Shown: positions 12,923 through 24,239 of the stretch, piece after piece
Position numbering within the stretch: position 1 is the first letter of the stretch
How the letters are laid out: each line of letters opens with the position of its first letter
From: Pieris napi
Taxonomy: Eukaryota > Arthropoda > Insecta > Lepidoptera > Pieridae
DNA: 64,000 bases
NCBI RefSeq assembly: GCF_905475465.1
Contig: NC_062238.1
Coordinates: forward strand, 5,188,501-5,252,500
Direction: 5' to 3'
Translations under genes and position numbers: made by a program
The notes under the pieces: model-generated
What the model was told of the DNA's origin: nothing
Database searches by the model: none
The model's input: the letters and a program-made list of their open reading frames with translations, nothing else

Positions 12923-13138
12923 CTAGCTGCCTCCGCGAACTTTGTTGCGCCTTTTACTTAGCCTACCCATTCAGTAGGCACATGCCATCTCATAGTGATT
13001 GTTCGCTTTCCTGGAATAAAAACGTAGTACTTTATAAAACAACATTATTCTTTTTTCTCCTTTATCAGAGTTCAAGAATAAATAAAAAACATACTTGAAT
13101 GACGTCTTCGAGTTTTGAGCTTAGTACAATTTTTTTCA
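12923..13138 (-). mobile_element. Short Helitron-type element, second family
   Basis: The minus-strand 3' end reads GCGCAACAAAGTTCGCGG (imperfect hairpin), then AGGCAG and CTAG followed by T. The body contains CTCGAAGACGTCATTCAAG and, near the 5' end, TTGTACTAAGCTCAAAACTC, blocks shared with the element at 34659-34868. The 5' boundary is placed approximately where similarity ends. An open frame starting at 12904 is non-coding element sequence. Confidence 0.65.
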
Positions 13139-15984
13139 ATACATGTACTTAGTACAATTTGTTTCTTAGAAAAGCGTTCGAATCATGGCTTTGCATCAAT
13201 AGATGTGTCTGACAGTGTACGTAATTAACACACAGATTGGTCTCTGCGTGTTGAATCTGTTTTCCCATGTGAGTCCTCCTCAAGGACCCAGAGATCCTTC
13301 AGGACCCGTAAATTGCAAACGAGATACAAATAATAATAAAATTAAAAACACTTCATCACACATACGCCGATAAAACTTAAGGATATATTATAAAACTATA
13401 CCTTACATCCATCTATACATTCCTACCCGCAATTTACTGTGTCTCTGTCATAGTTTAATTTATATTATCTTCTGGCTGTCGGGGAACTATTGTGGAAAAC
13501 ATATTTTAAACATCTAGAACAAAAGTTTGATTCTCATAAATAAAAAAATTGTCTATAATCGTAATACAAGTATTTTAAAACGAACCGAATCTAAAATTTT
13601 AAACAATTCACGTACTGAAAGTGGTATGTTAAAAAGCTTATAACAATAGATTAGTTACGACACTGAGCTTTAAACTTCTTCTATTAAAGTCTTAAATAAG
13701 TTATAGTAATTGTCTTATAAAACGTTAAATTGTACTTGCTTTTCTTATCATTAAAAGACATTAAATGGAAACTTATACAATTTATCAAAGCTCAGAGGAT
13801 TTAGCGTAAACGATGAGAAAGTCCACTTTTGTTGTATTACTATTCTGTGTAATTCGTTTTCATGGCCCTTTTCAAAATAAAGTAAGTTCTCACACTATGT
13901 GCACTTTTTTACTTAAAGAACACATTGTATACATATGTATCGAGGGTCTTTAATCTACAGTCTACACCGTCTTTGGCACTTTGATAACTGATTGAGTTGT
14001 CTATGTGCTTCCTGGGAAGCTCATTGCAGAAATCCAATAGCGTTACGGGTATTAATTAGATTGAAACGCCTTTTTATTATAATATAGTTGTTTAGAACGC
14101 TGGTAAGATGAATTAGCATTTCCATTGCTTCTGTCGCTAAACTTGGGACTGCCATTGTTGTACAATTACGCAAAGGTAATCGGAGAGTAGGTCAGTGAAA
14201 AATAAATTTATTATTCAACGCAAACTAAATACAAAATCTCTTCCCGTCGCATAGGATATTTCAAATATTATAACACATATTTATATCTAGAAATATAACA
14301 ACCATTACAGCATTTATCGTTGCTTTGTTTGCTTAAATTTATGAAAGATTACAAAACCACCGTTTCTAAAAACCATTATAATCTCAACAACTCAAGTATT
14401 TCAATAGACGAACTAAATTTAATAAAACATAGTTACACAAAGTGTTGCGTTGAACAAAATACAACACAACAAGGTTTCATTACATTATATAAATCAAATA
14501 GAACGTTACGTTTACTATTCAAAATTAGCTATGTCCAACTGCAATAATATGAAAATTACCGCATTATATTGAATAGATTTTGAATAGCAATAGTCCTTTA
14601 TTGCGACACAATAGTTAGAATATTACGAATACTCCGCAACATTGTATTGAGGACGAATATTATGGGATTATGTATTACATTTGATATTGCAGCGTCGATC
14701 TTTGTTAAATTTACCATTGTTTGGGATGTTATAGGTTCTATGAATACGTTTGTTCATCGGCATATTATTTGTTATTAAAAGTACAAAATTTAATTCGCGA
14801 GTCGCGATAATGAACAAATAATAAAACGAGACTATCTACAACCAAATAGTTCTTAACATATTATAAGGAATCGAATATCGTTTTAAATAAACTATAAATC
14901 TAAATGTTGAGTTACAAAATAAAATTGGTTATATATATAACCACTTCTTACATAAATTTACCTTTGAGCAATAATTGAATGTGAAACCAGTCGTAACCAC
15001 TATTTGAGCAAACGTTAGTTTTGCTTTTAAATTAGACCAAAATATTATTTAAAGCAAGTATGTATTATTATTTAGATACTCTTGTTCCTATAGAATTAAA
15101 TATTAATTCATTATTATTATCAATTAAAAATCACATAAAACTATATTTTTTACATTAAATAGATGTATTAAAACTGTAAAACAAATGAAGAAACAATAGC
15201 TGGAACTATTTGGTTGTTATTTGTTAGCAGCATCTTTAGTCAAATAAAAGATAAGCTATAAATCCATCTTTCCATCTCACTTACCATAAATGCATCAAAC
15301 GCGCCAAAGTTTCATCTTTTATTCTACATGCTAACTCTTCGGGCCCTTAGGGGTTGAATTTAAAAAAAAAAACTACCAAATGGGACATAGCGACATCTTG
15401 TGAAATCCTTACGAAAAAAAAACTATTTTTTTTTAAATATTATAATCTATGAAGGTTTATGTAAATTCATATATGTTGTACAGTTCATAGATAAATTGTC
15501 GCAAGATAAAGTTGCCTCACAAATCCTTTAAAAGGTTACAAAGTTGGTTGCCCAAAAGTTCGGGGCGCGACTTGAATTCCAAGCTAATTAACTGTAGTAG
15601 CCTTAAAAGCAAAATCTTGTGTTCATTTTAAACAACATTATGCTTAGAATTTGCAATAAGCTGCTAATTTGCTTGTAATACTATATAATACATACAAAAT
15701 GAAATATAAAGTAATGTATTTAATCTCAGTACTCTAAGTAATATTTTTACTAACAAATGTTATTCGAAATCCCATGAATGACAATGTTGTCTGTCACATT
15801 GATAATTTTAAAAGCATGTATAAGATCAGACTCCTTTGTCTACTAGACCGATACAATTATTGTTATGTCAGCAATTGGAAAATCAAGGCCTGCATGTATT
15901 TCGATTCGGTAACCCGAAATCCAGCGATAGTGAGGGATGGGGAGTGGTTGGTAATTGAACCAACCGGTTGAATTATTGAATTCA
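13139..15984. other. AT-rich stretch, nothing recognised
   Basis: Short open frames (14320-14547, 15774-15971) lack any family resemblance. Runs of A occur near 15361-15430. No repeat family from elsewhere in the window is recognised. Confidence 0.45.
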
Positions 15985-16158
15985 ACATTCAAAAAGTCAA
16001 AAGTCAAATATCATTTATTCATATAGGTAACACAATGTACACTTATGAACATCAAAAAAAGAAAATGTATTTATAATATTAAGAAATAATCTAGTGAAAT
16101 ATAAACTAATAATAATAAAATAATATACATTGAAATAAATAACGAAACTTAACATAAA

Positions 16159-16518
16159 CTAAAATATATCATTAAAAGGAGTCCCTTTAGGCAAGGTTCC
16201 GAAGATACTGGCAGCGTTCCCCCTTTGAATTGCTAGACTAATTCTTTGTCCGAGGTAGCTGCCAGATCTTCGGTCTCCTGTGATGTCGACTAACCTTTTT
16301 GAAATTTCTTTAAAAAGCCTTAAAGCGCTAGGACCCCACGGACCAAGGGTCTCGAAACCGAATGGGACAAAATCATATTCAGAGCCCAGACCCCTGTATT
16401 TGCATGCTTTATTTTTTTCAGCCGCTTCACAAGCCGCACCAGCTCTGTAGTTGGTTCCATGTAGATGGGCGTGTCTGAACAGGTTGCATCCCATACCAGT
16501 ACCCGACCCATCTTCCAT
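16159..16518 (-). pseudogene. Frame-shifted C-terminal part of the retrotransposon protein
   Basis: The real content starts around the residues GTNYRAGAACEAAEKNKA and runs through YDFVPFGFETLGPWG to YLGQRISLAIQRGNAAS, then a stop at 16159. I recognise this as the conserved tail that follows the endonuclease in this family of elements, so it belongs to the same protein as the 897-codon frame. It lies in another frame because of a single indel between roughly 16447 and 16480; the offset fits the loss of one base. The listed ATG is not a genuine start. With the break, this copy could not make the full protein, unless the shift is a sequencing error. Confidence 0.75.
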
Positions 16519-19013
16519 GGAATCAAACTCATACCGTCCGGTCTCTTGCCATCGTCTCTTGCAATACCACTTGGCTCAAGAAGACTTGGCACGTTGACGG
16601 TGGCAAGGGAACGGCGTATGATATCGTTAAGAGCGGCATGTCTCGAGAAGCGGCCTGCACTTTTTTGGCATGACAGGCCGTGATGTCCTAACTTGTCGAC
16701 ATCACTGCCACAGGGACATATATGAGGAGCGCAGACCGGAACCCCAAGCCGTAGACAGGTTGCGATTCGAAGCGTGTCAGGCTCAAGAAAAGTTCCTGTA
16801 TTTGACGATGGGTAAGCGTGAAGCCAGTAGCCGGCCTCATGCGTACCCACGGCCAAAAGCCTAGCACGCGCCGAACCTGTACTACGACTCAAAAGATCGT
16901 CAAAAGTCAACTTGCAGTGTATGTCATCCCAGCTCCTCTGTGAATTTAGAGATAATGGAAAATTTTGACCTGGGCATGCAATCAAGAAAGCGTTTCTAGC
17001 TTCTTCCAAGCCAGCAATCTCAAAGTTTGAAGGGGATGCCCTTAAAATTTTACTTATGAGATTTGCTGAACTATGGACAGAAGATAGAAAGGCTGGTAAA
17101 GCGACACTGGAAATTTTGCGAATCCCTAAACCACCATAACGGATGGGTAGGGAAGCTTGGGTCCAAGATTGCTCGTTCAGCTGCATATTAAGAAGTGATT
17201 CTAAGCTAATTTTGATTAAGTCGTCTAATGGTGTTAAAATATCTGGGTGATTCCAAAAGGAGCAGCAACGGAGCACATACGTAAATTTTGGGAGGAAAAG
17301 ACAAAATTTTAAGATGCAAAGTGCATAATGTGGACTAATTTCAAGGAGACGGTCAGCAGAATTTTGAAATTTAGTAATTGAAGTATGAATATAATCAGAA
17401 ATAGATTCATTAAAAATTGGAGAACCTAAAAGGTAAAGGGAATTCCTGTTAACTATTTTAATATTTGGAGCCAAAATTTGAAATTTTTTTTTTACATCAT
17501 TTAAATTTAAGTCGCAGTTATTTATGAAAAGTTCGCATTTGTTAAAATTAAGCTCCAAACCAATGGCTTCAAATTTATTTTTGATTAAAAGAAGGTCCGA
17601 AAACACAGTATCCACATCACCTCCTAGGGTTCCGTCGTCCAAATACCAAACATTGAAATTAGAATTTAAATTTTTGATTATGGGATTTATAGCCAAACTA
17701 AAAATTGCAGGCCCAAGGGGATCACCCTGTTGACAACCTACTTCCGAGGAAAGTTCATTAGAACGATATAACAATTTAGTTGGATCAGCGTAACTGAGAA
17801 GAAGATAATTGTATATTTCCGGTATATGTTGTTTTATTTCAGTCAGCAGGGTATCCCTATTTATCGAATTAAATGCATTTTTCACATCAATTTTGAGCAA
17901 CACGTCTGGCTGTCCGTGACTTAGGAAAGAGCGTAGGGCATGGACGGCTGCCTCACACCCTCCTTTCACACCGAAGCCTAACTGTACAGGTTCAAATTCT
18001 GAATTTAATTTTGGTAAAATATGTCGAACAGCAATTTTGGAAGCCAGACGTCTTAGTGTTGAACCAACAGCAATTGGTCTCACCCCTCCGTCCTTTTTGG
18101 TGAGGGCAATGAGGTTCGCGCCGAAAAGAATGGGAACAATTTCTGTATTGACATCCCCGGAAAACATAAAATTTATTAATTTTGTGATCGAGTTAATAAG
18201 TTGCTCGCCTGCATCACCCACAGAATGCGATGTTAAATCTTTCAAATGTTGGGGTGAGATTCCATCCAATCCTGCTGCCGAACCTGGTTTAAAAGATAAA
18301 ATTGCATCAGTTACATCTTTGTTTCGAATTTGAAGGCATGCTTGCCCTGCTGTTGGTGGGTCGAGAAAATATGGGTTTACTGGAGCTGGGGGATGTTTTG
18401 TCCGTAATGCCTCAAGGGTGTCAGGCGTATCTGGTGATAGCACGTCATTGGAGAACAAAAGACGAGCGGCACCTTTAAGATCTCCGTCACAAATTTTGTT
18501 CTCGATGAGTTTTTTGCGATTAAAAGGGGCATCATGTTTAATTTGAGGTGCGGGAGAAGGTGAGGAACTTACAGCACAGTTATTCTTTATCTTTTGTGTC
18601 AGGGATAAATTCGGTTCATCAGTTTTTATTATGTGTAGTGTACTGTATGAAAATAAAAATAAGTTCTGCCAGTCTTGAGTACAATTGCTTATATAACATT
18701 TCTGGATTAATTTTGACAAATGTGTAGCAACAGTTATTCGTGCTCCGCGAGGGATTCTTTTAATAATGGGTATACTATTTTTCAAATGGCTAAGTAATGT
18801 ATGAAAAGGAGTTGGCGCGTTGGCTGCAAAAGTAGGCGCACTCGGAATAATGGGATGGATTTCTGAAGGTGAACTGGTTTGGCTAATACAGTTCCTGTGT
18901 ATTTTAGAAATGTGTATTTTGAGGCCTTTCAAAGATTTGAAAGACTTGTTGCAAAATGTACATGTATGGGACGCGATCGACGTGCCATCACAAGATAGGG
19001 TCACGGCCTGCAT
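16320..19013 (-). CDS. Retrotransposon protein: zinc finger, reverse transcriptase, endonuclease (C-terminus frame-shifted)
   Basis: The frame is 897 codons. A C2H2 zinc finger is at residues 18-39 (C18, C21, H34, H39), a probable nucleic-acid contact. The reverse transcriptase spans about 240-500: LTKKDGGVRPIAVGST (305-319), motif A with D376 in KIDVKNAFNSI, motif B GCQQGDPLGPAIFS (426-439) and motif C YLDD at 457-460, so the catalytic aspartates are intact. A Cys/His knuckle follows (C766, C768, H777/H778, C782) with SAGRFSRHAALND after it. The restriction-like endonuclease is suggested by RPDG (824-827) and VWDATC (840-845), with D826 and D842 as candidate catalytic residues. The start ATG at 19013 places the zinc finger at the N-terminus as in R2-type proteins. 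After about residue 848 the frame leaves the family sequence and ends in unrelated residues. It would copy its own RNA at a nicked chromosomal target. RT identity is certain; the exact clade is not. Confidence 0.88.
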   Translation of the reverse strand: MQAVTLSCDGTSIASHTCTFCNKSFKSLKGLKIHISKIHRNCISQTSSPSEIHPIIPSAPTFAANAPTPFHTLLSHLKNSIPIIKRIPRGARITVATHLSKLIQKCYISNCTQDWQNLFLFSYSTLHIIKTDEPNLSLTQKIKNNCAVSSSPSPAPQIKHDAPFNRKKLIENKICDGDLKGAARLLFSNDVLSPDTPDTLEALRTKHPPAPVNPYFLDPPTAGQACLQIRNKDVTDAILSFKPGSAAGLDGISPQHLKDLTSHSVGDAGEQLINSITKLINFMFSGDVNTEIVPILFGANLIALTKKDGGVRPIAVGSTLRRLASKIAVRHILPKLNSEFEPVQLGFGVKGGCEAAVHALRSFLSHGQPDVLLKIDVKNAFNSINRDTLLTEIKQHIPEIYNYLLLSYADPTKLLYRSNELSSEVGCQQGDPLGPAIFSLAINPIIKNLNSNFNVWYLDDGTLGGDVDTVFSDLLLIKNKFEAIGLELNFNKCELFINNCDLNLNDVKKKFQILAPNIKIVNRNSLYLLGSPIFNESISDYIHTSITKFQNSADRLLEISPHYALCILKFCLFLPKFTYVLRCCSFWNHPDILTPLDDLIKISLESLLNMQLNEQSWTQASLPIRYGGLGIRKISSVALPAFLSSVHSSANLISKILRASPSNFEIAGLEEARNAFLIACPGQNFPLSLNSQRSWDDIHCKLTFDDLLSRSTGSARARLLAVGTHEAGYWLHAYPSSNTGTFLEPDTLRIATCLRLGVPVCAPHICPCGSDVDKLGHHGLSCQKSAGRFSRHAALNDIIRRSLATVNVPSLLEPSGIARDDGKRPDGMSLIPWKMGRVLVWDATCSDTPIYMEPTTELVRLVKRLKKIKHANTGVWALNMILSHSVSRPLVRGVLAL

Positions 19014-19199
19014 TCACAACAGTTAATAAACTAACATAAAAAAAACAATAACTTAAAACAAATTTAAAAACACAAAAAAGTAACTTAAAAAGGACACATA
19101 ACAAAAAATAGGACAAGATCAAAAATAAAAATGAAGGCTGCTTGTTTTTGTAACTCGTCGTTTCGTCACAGGATGAAAATAAAATAAACACACAGGCAT

Positions 19200-19290
19200 C
19201 AGCAGGAGCACAACACAAGCAAAAGCAGGAGCACAACACAAGAAGAAGCAGGAGCACAAGCAAAAGCATAAAGAGCACAAGCAAGAGCAC
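19200..19290 (-). repeat. Imperfect short tandem repeats in the retrotransposon 5' region
   Basis: On the plus strand GCAGGAGCACAACACAAG and close variants (AGCAGGAGCACAAGCAAAAG, AGAGCACAAGCAAGAGCAC) follow one another. They lie about 190-280 bases upstream of the retrotransposon start codon and probably belong to its 5' untranslated region. A role as promoter is possible but not shown. The minus-strand open frame 18988-19338, leucine-rich because of these repeats, is not considered a gene. Confidence 0.55.
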
Positions 19291-19557
19291 TGAGAAAAAG
19301 GGTTCAGGTTTAGGCATAAGCAAATTTTGTCTGACCACTATTAAATTGTCCGTTTCTTAGACTTTACGTAATTTTATTTTATTTTGTTCTTGTTTATTTC
19401 CATTTTTTACGCATTCAATATCATCATTTTGCATCATATTCCATTTAATTTAATCAATTTTTATTTCTAAATTCTCATAAATATTTTTTTCATGTTGTCA
19501 CTTTGACAACTTTTTTTAAAAAAGAAATATACATTAAATGCTTCTGATTTTTCTCTT

Positions 19558-19770
19558 CTGAAAGTTCTCAAATCAAGGGCGTAGAACGGAAGAGAAGAAC
19601 TGGCAATAAACTCTCCGCCACTCTTTTTATTCGCCAAGTTTTTTTTACACAACGTTTGTAAGGACCTGCAACCATTACACCATGTTCCACATGATATCTT
19701 AAGTAATAAATAATTACAAAATAAATTAAAAACAAAGATTTGTCCTCTATCAGCAGGAGGCATGTTGAAA
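19558..19770 (-). mobile_element. LINE 3' tail fragment
   Basis: On the minus strand the stretch contains CGGAGAGTTTATTGCCAG, TTCTTCTCTTCCGTTCTACG and CCTTGATTTGAGAACTTTC. This is a better-preserved version of the tail at 12120-12215. Upstream on minus are blocks CATGGTGTAATGGTTGCAGG and TCCTTACAAACGTTGTG that I also associate with this tail. No reverse transcriptase remains. Short minus-strand frames here are not genes. Confidence 0.6.
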
Positions 19771-20640
19771 TAGGAGCACGCACTTAAATTCTCCTGGGAA
19801 CAACACGCAAATAGATAGTCAAAATAGCTAATATCACCGCATACATGAATTCAAGTACGACCAGTCGGGATCACTATTCGAAGTTACAGAGTACCGGTAC
19901 TGGGGCATTACAAAACGATGACGCCCAAGCCCACCCACCCGGCTTACTTAATATAAACTAATCTATAGGCCAGTTACTTCAAATGATTACAAAATATAAC
20001 ATTTTACAACATATCGTTATAAAAACATCTAAATTACATCTTAGCTAACTAAAATGGGATCAAAGAGGTAATAAAATTATCTCAAAAAACCTTTCCGAAC
20101 CGAAATGGTCAACTCGCGCATAACCGAATTTGTTTCATCCATCAGCCGCTAGAGGACATAAAACGAACATCAATCACATATACATATGGATTGATCAGGG
20201 AAAGTTTCTGAAAAGGTGTTTCTTGCTTTTAGCGTACTCGAGTTGACGTGACTTTGATAAATTATTTGCTTACGCGTCGATACTGATTTTTCCCTGTCGC
20301 CTATCAATTATTCATTTCGTTGGTTTTGATTTAATATTGTAATATAAATGTATATTGGAATCGAATGGATTTAAGTGAGGTGTCAGGTATAAAATCCTCG
20401 TGGATTTTTTCTTTTGATTCTTGTTTTCCCGTATAGTGAGAAGAGAAGAGAAACGCAATCACCTTTGGACAGATTTGTTCGTGTAGTCTTTAAAATGCTA
20501 CCTGTATCATATAAAGAAATATAAAAAAAATAACATTGTCTCTACAACCTTATAGGGCCTCAGATTTATGTATCTCTTCATCATCATATATTGTCAATCT
20601 AATAGGGAAGTAGGTTAATTACCTAGCGTTACCTAGATTA
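19771..20640. other. No gene recognised
   Basis: Mixed-composition DNA with no protein resemblance and no repeat shared with the rest of the window that I can see. Confidence 0.4.
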
Positions 20641-21410
20641 GAGAACTATGTTACGGTCAGAAACTAACGTCCCACGACAAAAGGCGCAACGCTTATCTAT
20701 TATAGACGTGCGCTCCACTACTCACCGCTAGACCCGCCCTCACTAACCAACAAAGAATGTTGTGTGTAAACTCTGTGTCACGCGTGGCTACGACCGGTCA
20801 TCAGTCGATTATTATGGCGTCGGTGTACCTGCGAGCGATGTCGGGGCCCTATTTGCACTGGGCCCCCTTAGTCTTATTGGTTGGGGATTTCTACAGCACG
20901 GGGACTGAAATAGCTCCAAACAGAACCCTAATGAGCGAGCCCTCAGTAGGTTTATTGACGTGCTCAACTTCAATGTTACAACCGTTACCCCCCCCCATAC
21001 AACCGTTGCGTTATAGCTTGTAACGGCCTTCTCTCATCGGACGTCTTGGACGTGGTTCTACGCAACGTAGCACTCCAGCCACACAGCGTTAAGTTGCTAC
21101 ACGAACTAGACGACTTTTCGGTTCACTTTGAATTCGGTCCACCTAACACCCAAAAGAAGAGGTATAAGTCCATTGTCGACTAGCAGAAGCTAGACGAGGC
21201 CCTCAAGCCCGTCAAAACCTCTGTCCTCTCCAACATCCCGCACAATCTAGTCTCGTGCGCTCCGCGCCTCGCAGCGGCGAGTCATAGAGCGCATGCAGGA
21301 ACTCCGAAACGAACGCTGGAACCGCTTCACCAGCGAATTGTCACCCTCGCACACGGCCTATTGGTCTTTCGCGCGTTCCCTCAAAACCAACATGTTGGTC
21401 TCCATCAAAA
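20641..21410 (+). pseudogene. Jockey-like LINE remnant (endonuclease and linker pieces)
   Basis: Three pieces in different frames follow the order expected for a LINE ORF2. Near 20850-20930, YLHWAPLVLL then GDFYSTGTEIAPNRT resembles the AP-endonuclease GDFN motif and its surroundings, with the N replaced by Y. At about 21010-21180, LLSSDVLDVVLRNVALQPH and LLHELDDFSVHFEFGPP correspond to the end of the endonuclease region. At 21282-21405, RMQELRNERWNRFTSEL and SPSHTAYWSFARSLKTN match the linker before the RT in jockey-type elements. Frame changes and stops show it is dead. The stretch is visibly more GC-rich than its neighbours. It breaks off at an A-run where a SINE fragment begins. Confidence 0.7.
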
Positions 21411-21412
21411 AA

Positions 21413-21480
21413 AATCCATTGGTGCTTAGCCGGGGGTCGAACCTACGACCTCAGGGATGAGAGTCGCACGCTGAAGCCAC
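21413..21480 (-). mobile_element. SINE 5' fragment
   Basis: TCCATTGGTGC, GCCGGGGGTCGAACCTACGA and GATGAGAGTCGCACGCTGAAG are the tRNA-like head of the SINE at 9050 in reverse orientation. Only the head remains. It abuts the jockey remnant through a short A-run. Confidence 0.8.
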
Positions 21481-22134
21481 GTACATGCTACATGTGGGTG
21501 CTTGCGTTCTTGCGATAGTTTGAGTTTCATACCCGTTGTTCAGATTTCATTTGAACATTGATCAACTGCTGACACGGCTCACATGTGTTCCAAATCTTAA
21601 CAGCTGAAGATAGCTAAAGAGTAATTTTAAATATCACGGTTCACGTGGTTGTTCTAAATGTTAATAGCTGAAGGTGCGTAATACACCAGTAGCTCACTAG
21701 AATAATAATATATGTGTCTTTAAACAATACATTAGATTTGAATATTGCTCTACCTTATTAATTTCTAGCTTCCTCTCAAAGTAGCAAAGACTACTTCAAG
21801 CCATTAATTATCAGGGTGTGACTGCCCGATAGCTTTCAGATAATCCCACCACCTTGAACCTTTTATCCTACCCGTAGGGCTCCGTCTGATATTTTAGATC
21901 TCTTGGTGCAGACATCCCGTACTTATTTATATATTCACTATTTATTTCTTAGAGTACGTTTGTAGGGCTTAGGGATCCGTAGGGTTGTTAGGTTCTTACA
22001 TCTCACCCTCTCATATATTTAGTTACCTAGTGCAGCTGGCTCATACATACATTACATATACTATACAGATACTTCTGACATTCTATACATATAAATTTAA
22101 ACACACATTTCACAGTCCACTGGCTGGCAAGCTG
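21481..22134. other. No gene recognised
   Basis: No family resemblance was found. The short frame at 21985-22227 ends inside the foldback MITE that follows and is not a gene. Confidence 0.4.
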
Positions 22135-22307
22135 CCCTGCGATTCTGTAACTCACTTCACGCACTTCGCATCGGCGGTCTCTCTCAAATTAGTCGTGAAG
22201 CAGTCATTTTATGCTTTGGCATTCTGAAAAGGTGGGAGCTTGTACTTTATTGTTTATCATTGAAAACCGCTGTGTGAGCTCGTGAAGTGAGTTACAGAAT
22301 CGCAGGG
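22135..22307. mobile_element. Foldback MITE, copy A (internally deleted, 173 bp)
   Basis: The outer ends are CCCTGCGATTCTGTAACTCA and its complement. The left arm runs through to the loop AAAAGGTGGGAGCTTGTACT, but most of the inner right arm is missing: after TTTATTGTTTATCA the sequence jumps to TGAAAACCGCTGTGTGAG. Part of the left arm has also lost the AACTCACACAGCGGTTT segment. The family's full length is 241 bp (32312, 33419 and 52527). Confidence 0.85.
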
Positions 22308-23499
22308 CAGTACACCCGTTTAACACTAAACGTTTAGGCTTATGCCTACGAAGGAGATGAGATACTTATGATAGTTACCAAATACCTAATGAATTTTCTT
22401 AAATAATATTATTCGTTATCAATATTATTTTAAGTTCAATTAACGAGAACGACGGAAGTGTTGACTATAAGTAGTAATTGGCGTACTTATCATAGTATTC
22501 TAAAAACTAGGAACAAAAATCGAACAAAGGGTACGAAAGGAAATATTGTATGAACAATAATAATTTATAAGATTCTTCCATTATATTTGTATAGGGGATC
22601 TTTGGCAGCAAAATATTACGTGACAAAACATCAATGTTAATTATTTAAAATCTTGCTAACATATTATTGTTTCGGCTAGATAAACAGAAAACCCATCTGT
22701 GTATAAATTCATACAGTATAATATATATAAGTATATAAGTCAATATTTACTATATTCTCTAGATAGTAGGAGGCAGATAGGACTCCGTAATAATATACAT
22801 AATTGTGTCTAGTGTAAACAGTTATTAGAGAAGGAATAAATACAGCAGCAGGTACCGCGTCTAGGCCGTTCGTTGTGTATGTTTTATATATTTTTAGCTT
22901 TTTTACTCGCTGTAAAAGCTTTATATGGAACCGTGTGTTCAATTAAAACTCTATGCCTTTGAAACGGATTCAGTTATATATTTTTGTACAGTTGTGTTGT
23001 AGTTTTTCTGGTTCCAATAGATGATGTATAACCTACTGAAAAACTAAAATTCGCTTTAAATTATATGTCAAAACGAACGATATTCGATTCAATGAATAAA
23101 TTTAAATTTCATCAAGACACGAAGAATCCTGTTATAATCGACCTTTAATAAAATAATAATAAAAATTCCACCGAAGTATAATTTTCCCTTGGCGTCACAA
23201 AATTGAAGTTTTCCGAAAATTATCTGAATCTTATTGAAGCCAACGAGTTGCCGTCGACAAAGTTAAGAGTTTTGGAATCGAGTTAAGATCCATTAACTAT
23301 TCAGGGCTTAATATTCTCTGAGATGAGGTTTTAATTCTACTTTTCCCAAATTCATTTCGTACCTCAATTCCCTTTTGACTGAACTTTATATAAATTAAAG
23401 GTATCCATAATCTAATTACGTCTTTATTGTTAAAGAAAAATTTAAATTACTCTTTCAAAGTCTCTCTTTCAAACACCATTTGAATTATATTAATATCTA
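22308..23499. other. AT-rich stretch, nothing recognised
   Basis: The minus-strand frame 22709-22942 has no resemblance to a known protein. No repeats were identified. Confidence 0.4.
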
Positions 23500-23922
23500 T
23501 CTATATATATAAAAATGAAACCCGTTTTCCGTTGTCACGACATAACATGAAAACGGCTTGACCGATTTGTCTGATTCTTTTTTTATAATATTCCTTGAAA
23601 TACGAGGATGGTTCTTACGGAGAGAAAAATTAAAAAAAGTTGAGTGAAAAAGTCTAAAAACAACACTTTTCTATAGTCCCATACAAAATATTCGTAATAA
23701 TACTTAAAAATCAATTTGAACTTTAATACCATACCATAAAGTTCAATTGTTAGTGGAGGGGTTCCGGGAAGGTAATTTTTTTTTTGACATAATGTATTTG
23801 TTGTCTTATCAACTTTTTTTTTTATCTTACTAGCTAGACCGGTGTCCCGAATAGCAGAATAAGTATTTTAAAAAAATAAAGAATCGACTGTTAGGCGGTA
23901 CGATGTTCGCCAGGCCAGCTAG
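23500..23922 (+). mobile_element. Non-autonomous Helitron, third family, copy 1
   Basis: It starts TCTATATATATAAAAATGAA after an A. It ends in a hairpin-like GGCGGTACGATGTTCGCC, then AGGCCAG and CTAG before a T. The internal blocks CCCGTTTTCCGTTGTCACGA and AAAACGGCTTGACCGATTTG are shared with the inverted copy at 39566-39981. At 423 bp it has no coding capacity and is mobilisable only in trans. The 5' boundary is ambiguous by 4 bp because TCTA is repeated. Confidence 0.85.
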
Positions 23923-24239
23923 TTTATTTATAAAAACTAAATCAGTGCCATTACAGTATCTTATCAAAGTACTTATTGTTCTGTAAACAATAAACAGTGA
24001 AATTCAGTTTAGTAGCGCTCCATACAAAATCCATAATTGCCAGTGCTTCCGCAAAAAGTAGTCGAGCAAAAAGCGGCACGGTCATACCATCATTTTTTCG
24101 AAATAGTTCTGGCCATTTTCGATCACCCCTTAATCTTCGGTGTGAATGAAACTAGATGCCTAAATTTTCATGAAAACACACTGTATCTCACAAGTAATAT
24201 ACATATGTTATAAGTTAATTTATTTAAAACCTAAAAGAT

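Larger units (their letters stand above)
15985..19340 (-). mobile_element. Near-complete RLE-type non-LTR retrotransposon (R2-superfamily architecture)
   Basis: One long open frame (16320-19013) plus a frame-shifted C-terminal piece (16159-16518) give the order zinc finger, reverse transcriptase, Cys/His motif, restriction-like endonuclease. That order is typical of the R2/R4/NeSL/Hero group. The minus-strand 3' untranslated region contains AATAAATGATA followed by repeats of TTGACTTT, which I take as the 3' end near 15985. Upstream of the start codon, 19200-19290 consists of imperfect repeats of GCAGGAGCACAA and CAAGCAAAAG. I see no target-site duplication, and both outer limits are approximate. 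It is more GC-rich than its surroundings, as expected for a fairly recent insertion. Confidence 0.8.

Noticed and set aside
18988..19338. 116-codon leucine-rich minus-strand frame resembling a membrane protein
   Set aside because: The leucine and valine runs come from imperfect GCAGGAGCACAA-type repeats in the retrotransposon 5' region.
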